Positions 56,721 to 64,000 of a DNA stretch of 64,000 nucleotides are shown piece after piece (position 1 is the first letter of the stretch; the number at the start of each line of letters is the position of its first letter). The notes beneath the pieces were generated by a model that made no database searches, was not told the DNA's origin, and saw only the letters and a list, made by a program, of their open reading frames with translations. The stretch is from contig CM063500.1 in NCBI GenBank assembly GCA_032207245.1, forward strand, positions 59,296,973 through 59,360,972, read 5' to 3'. The DNA is from Pardosa pseudoannulata (lineage: Eukaryota > Arthropoda > Arachnida > Araneae > Lycosidae). A program made the position numbers and the translations under genes.

Positions 56721-57114
56721 CCAGGCCCATATAGCCATGAGGCCCTCCAGGCTTATCCTGGCTGCGGTGGGCAGATCGCAAGTATGGGGCTAACCCACCC
56801 CACACTAAACCCTTCGAAGTACCCGGCGAGCCGTAGGTGCCATTCGCGGGTGAACGCAGAAGACGTGCGCTGCTGAGGAGAGGGAATTTGGAATACTACT
56901 GGATGCTTTAGCATACCTCCTGACGCAGGAATTAGTGAAGATGGAGCGGGTGGACCGAGAGGAGAAGACAATGTCATTAAAGAGAATTTTGCTCGTTGTT
57001 GATGACCAGCTACCTAATAGTGCTGGACATCTCTGATACAAAAGATATTTAAAGTGGAAGCTAGCATGACTTGTGCAGAATGACAAGAAATAAAAAATCG
57101 AGTATTTGAACTAA
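56721..57114. other. GC-rich patch of unknown origin
   Basis: A block of conspicuously high G+C (56721-56900) in AT-rich surroundings contains overlapping open frames on both strands: 56673-56876 plus, 56753-56977 minus and 56805-57086 minus. None matches a family I recognise. A plus-strand reading at 56880-57035 (ALAYLLTQELVKMERVD) looks coding but is short. With the promoter-like region next to it, this may be the start of an internal region of an LTR element or an unrecognised exon. Confidence 0.35.
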
Positions 57115-57480
57115 ACATTTTTATTTAAGTTCTAAAAGTTTTTCAAAAAAAGTTAACAAAATAAACATACTAAATTTAACAATCACCTATTACAGAAAAA
57201 CATTTAACCCTAATACCATTAAAAAAAATACAAAGTCAAACAAAAGGGATTTTCTAATCTGATACTGCTACCCTCACAGCTGACCAAAAAAGGGATACCT
57301 TGCCTCCTGCTTGTCAGCCTTATATATCCAGTAGCAGGTATATCATGCTAATTAGCATAATCATGCGGCTTCCTCCCCCCACTCAGCCAATCACAAAATT
57401 ACACAGATCGTAGCCGCCGAGTGAGAGTTGAAGCCACATTAGTGTCTGCTGTGCAGACGTCACGAACAAAAATAACTGCG
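57115..57480 (-). promoter_or_regulatory. promoter-like region, possibly an LTR
   Basis: Read on the minus strand, there is GATTGGCTGAG (a CCAAT-type box in reverse, near 57395). Then comes the palindrome ATGCTAATTAGCAT (57336-57349), then TATATAAGG (a good TATA box, near 57318). About 200 bases downstream is TTAAATAAAAATG, an AATAAA signal. A TATA box followed at this distance by a poly-A signal is the layout of a retrotransposon LTR. Neither ends nor a target duplication were found, so a host promoter cannot be excluded. Confidence 0.45.
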
Positions 57481-57639
57481 AGAGTCAGCTTCCTTAACAA
57501 AAACAATCTAATTGGCGATTAAAGTGGCTGTCAAATCTCCTACCTCGGTTGATTTAAATAAACGAACTAATAGACAAATTGCCGGGATTCACCGAAAGTT
57601 ACGGAAAGTGCCGATTCGGCTGCAACTTCTAACAGTTGC

Positions 57640-57950
57640 ACCAAACAGGAAGGAACACTGAGCTACCTAAAGCCAATTCTGAATGGCTATAAACAACTAC
57701 GTCAGTAGCAGGATTTGAACCTGCAGCACCACCCTACTGATTCACTAATGTCCTACTGTAGCAGTTCAATTTGGTTTGGAGCTTTACAGTATACTGTTAA
57801 CTATAAGAGGGCTAATGAGACTGGAACTTACCATTAAAGCTCATTCTGAACACTATGAACATGGATGCTAGCAGTGGCATTTGAACCCAAGAGCTTTGAT
57901 TCTGAAAAACAGAATCAGCAGTTCATTTTATTACCCCTTGTCTAGTGTTG
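57640..57950 (-). mobile_element. tandem tRNA-derived SINEs
   Basis: Two SINE copies lie in the same orientation. The right one (57945-57766) has a B box GGGTTCAAATGCC on the minus strand and the full body ending ctccaaaccaaatt. The left one (57765-57640) has GGTTCAAATCC and a body up to gccattcagaattggct. Both match the SINE at 21092-21330. Confidence 0.75.
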
Positions 57951-59284
57951 GGGGGAATCCAGACTGTAGTACCCTGAATGCTGAAACCCAAAATTAAAAT
58001 GAGGGTTATACCATACTGATATCAAATTATTAAATTTTGAATTTTAAACTTTCTTTCTCTTTCAACTCATTACATTTCTCCTCAAACACAGAAATTTGCC
58101 AATACCACCCCCATATATTCAGAAAACTTATCCTTCTGATTGATTAACTCTCTTTTTGTCTGGAGAATGTATCATAGCAAAGTTACACTTACGCAAATCA
58201 ATCAACACCCGTTCAAAGGTCAAACCTCACAGTTCGGTAAATCGCCTCTTCTCTTCAATCTCTCACTATGACCAGAAATGCTGACTGAAGTAGAATACTT
58301 GTTTTCTGCTGTTGAAACACAAAACAAGCAATAATGAAAGTTTTTCAAGAAGCACTTTTAATTTATTAAAAAAAATTTTTTTTGCTCCTTTGAAGTCAAA
58401 CTACCACAGTGGAAAATTTTAACGCAGAAGGAATGATTATTTCCATATCTAGCAGGACATATGAATAAACCCTGAATTTTGAGGTACCTCCAAAGCACAA
58501 TCACTCCTGATTAATTGTGGGGAAAAAAATAAAATTTGGATATTTTTATTTAATTTTTAATAGATTTTTTTCAGAGAAAAATATTTTATACTCATTCACA
58601 GCTTTTAAAATAGTTTAAAAATCTAATTAATTATTAAAGACTAGCATATAGCCCGTCATATGACAGAATCAGTAAATTTTTCATTTTCTAGAATTGTAAA
58701 GTACTCTATGAGGCAAGTAAAAAAATGGTTTGTGTTTTGGCCGAGAATTATCAGGTACACGCTCAATAATTTGTTTATCTTCCTACTCCTCTAAAGACTC
58801 CTGATACTGTGAATGCAGTTTAGAATCCCGTTGAATTCATTTAGAAAGATAATTCAAAGTTTTCTTAGCTACGTCGAAATTATCATTAAGTTCTTCATTT
58901 TTTTTTCCCCACAGTAATTAATGGAAGTAAAGGAATGAAACTATCACCCTGGTAGGCATGTGCCTGGATTGCATGGGCCGAGCCCTCTAATCCAGAGATT
59001 TCTTTCAATAATCAAAAAAATGAAGGCGAGCAGAAAAATTAACAACTAAAAGGTGAAAGGACACATAAAAATAGATGAGAAGAAAGTTTAAGGACAGAAA
59101 ACATGAAATGTTTATGTGGCCAGGGACATCCATACAAAATACGTTGATTTAATATAATAAAAATAATAAAACCATAAAAAGTTGAAAAAATAGTAAAAAT
59201 TTATTTTTAAAATAAAACAACTTTAGGAGTAAGAATTTTTTTTAAAAAAAGCAGAAAATATTAAATTAATTAGACATTTAAAAA
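57951..59284. other. no feature recognised
   Basis: About 1.3 kb without a supported gene or matched repeat. A stretch at 58955-58995 (ggcatgtgcctggattgcat, gggccgagccc) may be another tRNA-like SINE remnant. Confidence 0.5.
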
Positions 59285-59368
59285 AATTTAGCAGCATCAA
59301 GGACAGAACCGTCAACCCGAGAAGTACGAAAACCAAATAGTCAGACACTCTACTGAGCGAGCCATGCC
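59285..59368 (-). mobile_element. tRNA-like SINE fragment
   Basis: On the minus strand GGCATGGCTCGCTCAGTAGA gives an A-box-like segment, followed by a serine-like arm and GGGTTGACGGTTC as a degenerate B box. The cloverleaf does not close, so it is not a functional tRNA gene. Confidence 0.5.
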
Positions 59369-59899
59369 TACAGATGAGGAAGAAACTAAATAGAGGATAT
59401 GAGGGTCGTGTACGTGATAGAAGGGACAGCAGAGGCTTTAATATTAACAATGATTATTTTGTAGTATATATGAATGATATCCAAAATAATAAATTTAATC
59501 TTCTGCTCTTAACAGGGGAGAATAAGGATTGAAATAGTACCATTAAACATTCAAAAAGTGGTGATGTGGTGGATTTCAAACACGCTGTGAATTTTGCTAA
59601 CCCTAACTCATAAAAAATTTAATCTAGATTCCTGTATCCATTCCAGGTACAACAGCTTTATAAATTCACGGACAGACAACTTAGGCTATTATTATATAGG
59701 GGATATGCATAGTTAATATTCAATCATATGGTAAAAAGTTTTTGTATATCATGGTATTAAAACATTTTCTGAGATTTATGTAAATTTTTGCTAATTAAAA
59801 ATACTTTTACCTTCTCATAAACTTAAATGTATACTTATACATATTAATAAATAATATTGGTAAAACATGAAAAAATATAAAAATACCTGACACTGAAAT

Positions 59900-59977
59900 T
59901 TATTCAATGCACAGTTCAGTACTACTGACTTCTTCAAAATGTTGAGCCATTTTTTCAATCATTATTTCTTCTTTTGA
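59900..59977 (-). CDS. sororin-like gene, terminal exon
   Basis: On the minus strand a good acceptor (ctttcttttcag) is followed in phase zero by 25 codons and TAA at 59902-59900. The peptide is SKEEIMIEKMAQHFEEVSST then ELCIE. It joins in frame to the upstream exon ending at 61109, where the reading AAAAG|GTATAA provides the donor. The last 16 residues, MAQHFEEVSSTELCIE, align without gaps to the extreme C-terminus of sororin, where M--EF-----FDLLVE closes the protein at the same distance from the stop. In sororin this C-terminal domain contacts cohesin (SA2) and is required for cohesion. The exon is too short for ORF finders and is inferred from splice sites and this resemblance. Confidence 0.65.
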   Translation of the reverse strand, partial: SKEEIMIEKMAQHFEEVSSTELCIE

Positions 59978-60266
59978 CTGAAAAGAAAGATATTTTCTTT
60001 AAACAATAAATTTCATTAACATGTACTATTCAATTTGACAAAAATTATAGAAGAGATCTAAAAGTACAAAAAGGAATGAAAATTTTTACTTCAAGTACTA
60101 ATCAAGATTTTATGTTACTTCATTCTATATCTATTGTATTTACCAGACTGTTATTACAAATTTATTTGAAATGGGCATAAAATGACATCTTGTTTTAAAT
60201 TAAAGAGCTCAATACTAACATACATACTAACAATATGCAAAAAATTATATAGTCTCACCTTATTTA

Positions 60267-60977
60267 CAGGCTTGCAACTGCTGAGGTACTTTCAAAAAGG
60301 TGAGAAAAGTGACAAATAATACAGAGTAAGTGACTAAAAGGTGACTAAAAGAAAAAAAAAAGTTTTTTTTTTCTCTCTCTCTCTCTCTCTTGATTACAGA
60401 TGCTATTAAGACTTTTCTATTTAATTTTAACTCTAAATCAAATGCTTCATGCAAGACATGATTTTAACATCAAATACAAAAAAGGTTAAGAATTTTGTTT
60501 AACACAACTCAACATTGCTTTTTATTCAAGAAAATCTATAAATTATATTTGAATACATACAATATATTAGTTTTATAATCACAATTTTCTGCATATATTA
60601 ATGAGGTTTTGAAATATGCACGTAGCTAGATTAGAGTATCTAAGCAAAAATTGTGAAGATAAAGAAAAAGAGAAATATGTGCTTTGACTTAAATTACTTT
60701 AATGTATTAAATGTACATTTCAGTACAAATGTAAATTTCAGGAACTTCTTTAGGACTTTTTAAAATCCCTAAATTCTGGAAACCATATGACTAATTACAT
60801 TTAATAAAAAAAATAAGATTAGAGCATCACATTTTTGGTCTTTTATTAAAATATTTTGTTATTAATTCAGATTTTCTCTTTTCAACAACAGACTTTTGCT
60901 GTGATACACCATGAAAAAAGTGAACAATTGTAAAAAAAGTGACTAAAGGTGAGAAATGTGACAGAATTGCAACCCTG
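60267..60977 (+). mobile_element. element A, copy 3, inside the sororin-like gene intron
   Basis: The ends are CAGGCTTGCAACTGC and GAATTGCAACCCTG, with TATTTA on both sides (60261-60266, 60978-60983). It carries a (CT)n run near 60370-60390. It lies antisense in the 1.1-kb intron between 59978 and 61108. Confidence 0.88.
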
Positions 60978-61108
60978 TATTTACCATATAGGATCTAGAT
61001 ATAAAATAATTTTTTACATATATAACTGCAATAGACAAAATTACATAATTAAAAAAAAAGATGTTATTGCACTAAACAAATTATTTGAGAAGGAAAAAAA
61101 CTTTATAC

Positions 61109-62704
61109 CTTTTTAGCATCTCTCTTTATAACTTCAGAAATTCTTTTTGCTCGAACAAGGTGAGCTTTGAAATTATCTGGACTATGGTACGCTTTTTTAG
61201 GTTCTACAACTGAACATTCCAAATCATCTACTTTAGACTGTTCTGTAACATTATCAAACAGATTAATTTGTACATTCTTTTTGGGAGATCTTACTTTAGA
61301 AGAATCTTTCTTTTTAGAATTCTTAACCGGTGACTCAAAAAGAGTAATTTCTGCTCCTTTAAAAGACAAAGAATTACTAATTTTGACAGGAATTTTCAAG
61401 TATTTTTTACTTTTGGGATGTACACTGGATATATTAAGTTGTAACAATTTATTGCTAGGTAGATGTTGTATTACGGGGCCATTTAACAAAGTTGAATCAG
61501 GTGTAGATGTCATTCTTGGAATACTTAAAGATTTTTCTAATTCATCAGCTAAATTTAAAAGAAAATCTTTTTCATCTTTTTGTGATTTTGTACCTATGCA
61601 TGTATTATCAATTTCTAAATGTTCTGATGTTACATCCAAATCACCATTGATAACACAATCCTGAATATTTTCTTCAACATTATCACCAGAAAGAATAACC
61701 TGTAAGTTCTTATTGGCAACACCATTCTGACTATTTTCTGCAACATTATTAGCAGAAATAACCTCTAATTTTTTATCTGATGATAAAGCAGGGGTATTTA
61801 TTTTCACTGTAGATGGATTACTACTGATGTCCTTCGTTAGCTGATTTGCTGTTAATTTATTTAGTTTGTTCTGTACAGGCTTTGATGTATTAGAATATTT
61901 TTTGTTAACATTCGTATTTTTATTTGAAATAGTGAGACATCTATTTTTATCAACAGTTATTTTGACAATTTTTCTTCGGTTAACTTTCTTTTTTTTGGGT
62001 TTGATGTTATTAGACATATCTTCATCTTGAGAAATATCGTAGACATCTACACAGCTTTTACGCTTTACACCACATTTTGCTTCATCTGTGTTCAGTTTCT
62101 TCCGCCAAATTGGAAGTTTTTCAGTATGCTTTGTAAGATATTGATTTTTATTAATCAATTGATTAGTAAATCTATTTTCTTGATCAGAGACCAATATAGG
62201 ACAATCATTTGAGGTTTCACACAAAGGAACTTTATTCTTTACTTTTTCACAGTTAATATTCCTTTTACGAGAGACGCATGTTTTTCCTCTCAAATTGCTA
62301 TTAATATTCTTAATCACTGTAGCTTTTTTCTTATTTTCTAAACTAGAATTGTTTTTTTCTTGCAAAGGAATTGGACTTACAGATGGACAAGATTTAATTT
62401 CTGCACATTTCTGTAATATAACTCTTTTAGGTCTTTTGATTTTGTTTTCTTTACCCTCAGCATCTAACCCTCCACAGTTAGCAACTTTGTTTGCACTTTT
62501 ATTATTCTGATTCAATTTTTTTTTTAAGTTTTGATTTGGTAACTTTTTTTTAGCATCAGATCTGTTCTGTGCTCTTGATTTGTAATTTTTATTTAATATA
62601 TTTTCTTTTTTGTTATTTGCTTCTTTATCAGGAACCTTTTTACCTTCCAATATTTCATCTGTTTTCTCTGTCAAGAGAGCTCCAGCACGACTTCTGAGTT
62701 TCAT
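61109..62704 (-). CDS. sororin/dalmatian-like KEN-box nuclear protein, exon 1
   Basis: The exon gives 532 codons from ATG 62704, with an in-frame stop 15 bases upstream, to a donor at 61108-61107. The product is basic, asparagine- and lysine-rich and probably disordered, with no transmembrane or enzyme motif. Visible features are: an N-terminal MKLRSRAG; two KEN boxes (residues 33-35 and 85-87), which are APC/C degrons; a strong nuclear signal (KPKKKKVNRRK); PIWRKKLN...VDVYDISQDEDM in the middle; and a cluster of proline-directed CDK sites near the end (SPVK, SPKK, HSPDN). With the terminal exon the protein is about 557 residues. The KEN boxes, nuclear signal, CDK sites and sororin-type C-terminus fit a regulator that shields cohesin from WAPL and is destroyed at mitotic exit. 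I could not see an FGF motif, so another cell-cycle protein remains possible. The plus-strand frames here are shadows. Confidence 0.8.
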
Positions 62705-62956
62705 CTTCGACAGTAGGTCTCAGTTTATAAAAACTATAAAATAATAAAATTTACTTTAATCATACAACAAATTATTAACCAACTAATTATTTACCATAAT
62801 AAAATTGCAACAAATTATTTATAACAGTGAATTCTATTATAATGAAAAGATAATTTTAAAGATCTAAATTATATAACATTTTTTAACTATATATGAAATA
62901 TGCTTCTAATGTCTGAAAAATAAATATATTGATAAAACAGGGTGAGATTTTCATTA
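62705..62956 (-). other. upstream region of the sororin-like gene
   Basis: AT-rich sequence without a clear TATA box or other recognisable promoter element; an upstream non-coding exon cannot be excluded. Confidence 0.4.
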
Positions 62957-63446
62957 TAAACCCTTTGTCGTAAAACAACGTATGGGAGATATGATCGTTC
63001 TGCTGTGCCTAAAATGAGAACCTCGTGTCAGACATGTGATGATTTGGTCTGTCGAAAAGTGAAAAGCTCGTATCAGTAATAAAACAATACCCCTTACAAA
63101 ATTTTGAATAATATTATACATTATTTATTTTTAGGTTATTCAAGCAATAAATTTTACATAGAAAATATTTAAACGACTGAAAATTTTTACTTTTGTTATA
63201 TAACCAAAAACATAGAAATAATATGTGAAATAAAAACATTAATAAATTTTTTTAATAAAAATGAAATGAAATATAATTATCCAATTCTGTGGTTTTATTA
63301 AATAGTAAATGCAGTACTATTAATGTCCACTGGTTTGCTCACAATTTAGCCCGTGATGAAACTGCTTCTGGTCATGACGCATGAAAAAAGCTTTCATCGA
63401 AAGTGGCACACACAATCGTCGCTCGATTCATAAGGCAAGAGGTTAA
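62957..63446. mobile_element. candidate TTAA-family element
   Basis: The left end ATAAACCCTTTGTCGTAAAA and the right end GAATCATAAGGCAAGAGGTTAA-like sequence (ending 63446) form only an imperfect inverted repeat. A short CTTTCATCGAAAG palindrome lies near the right end. It is placed here because other TTAA families in the window share this layout. No transposase is visible. Confidence 0.3.
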
Positions 63447-63680
63447 AGTTGTGTATCTAAATTTATTCAACGCTAAATTCTGAATCATACCATGCTATGA
63501 TACAAAGAGGCAACTCTGAAAGGGAGAGGGATAAGCAGTGAATTCAAAATATTTATAAGGGTAGTTATTCAATGATTTGCCTTATACTAAGAAAATCTAC
63601 TGCACATTTGTGACTGAATTTAATTAAATAAGCCTTCTACAGAAATACTACAGTTGTATTTGGAATTCATGGTTTTGAGT

Positions 63681-64000
63681 CAGGGTTGGAAAATGATAAA
63701 AAAAATCAGATTTATTCAATTTATCCGATTTTTTTTAAAATTTAAATCGAATTTCTTTGATTTTTTCTGAATACTAATTTTAATTGTTGTTTTTATGTTT
63801 TTGTTTGCGATATACATAGTATAACTTGTTATAAGAAGCAACATCTTATCTATCTAGTATATTCTATATACTGATTACCTGAAATTAAATATATAAATTT
63901 TAATCTAAATACATTCCATTATTTTGCAATTGGATATAGCAAACTAAATAAGATGTAAATTTAAAGAACAAATTAAATATTCTTTTAAGCACTGAATTAT
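63681..64000. mobile_element. hAT-type element B, left part, cut by window end
   Basis: It begins CAGGGTTGGAAAATGATAAA and continues with AAATCGAATTTC-type blocks. From tgaatactaattttaattgt to the window end it matches the element at 49011-49770 (shared gttataagaag-aacatctta, ttaaagaacaaattaaat). The other end lies beyond the window. Confidence 0.8.

Noticed and set aside
61167..62510. Plus-strand open frames of 61-165 codons opposite the sororin-like gene
   Set aside because: They are shadows of the long minus-strand exon, whose composition and splice signals are convincing.

Overview
The window is AT-rich nuclear DNA from an animal, most likely an arthropod and probably a spider. The clues are spliced eukaryotic genes, an animal-type translin, tRNA-derived SINEs, non-LTR retrotransposon (LINE) 3' ends ending in CCAACCAACC-type tails, and many piggyBac and hAT transposon remnants. 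The spider assignment rests on general resemblance of the repeats and is inference. One 100-base assembly gap (N) lies at 30089-30188.

Only two host genes can be supported. (1) The last two coding exons of translin (TSN, + strand) lie at 37376-37455 and 44091-44309. They are separated by a 6.6-kb intron packed with transposon debris; the upstream exons were not found. (2) A two-exon gene on the - strand (61109-62704 and 59900-59977) encodes a basic nuclear-looking protein of about 557 residues. It has two KEN boxes and a C-terminus that aligns with the sororin (CDCA5/dalmatian) tail, so it is a candidate cohesin-protection factor.

Layout. 0-8 kb: LINE 3' ends on the - strand, TTAA-flanked piggyBac-like elements and a roughly 295-bp tandem repeat. 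8-13 kb: a tandem cluster of degenerate LINE 3' regions in which a 290-bp piece of the LINE C-terminal coding region is amplified seven times, followed by a large DNA foldback. 14-16 kb: three TTAA-flanked elements. 20.7-23.4 kb: two copies of another piggyBac family, one carrying a tRNA-derived SINE. 23.6-26.7 kb: a hAT element with an 8-bp target duplication, with two piggyBac elements nested inside it. 28.9 kb: a THAP-domain remnant. 30-37 kb: a CATGGA-rich element and two piggyBac copies. 37-44 kb: the translin intron, with a hAT pseudogene split by a solo LTR and a frameshifted piggyBac transposase. 45-46.8 kb: LINE 3' ends in a tandem duplication. 48-54.6 kb: two DNA-transposon families with 6-bp target duplications, one carrying an unexplained coding-like insert and a nested hAT. 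56.6-59.4 kb: SINEs and a GC-rich patch beside promoter-like motifs. 59.9-62.7 kb: the sororin-like gene. 63-64 kb: further transposon ends.

The most striking pattern is that several unrelated TTAA-flanked families each carry paired or tandem perfect palindromes just inside one terminus. The window therefore records repeated waves of piggyBac-type elements and their non-autonomous derivatives.
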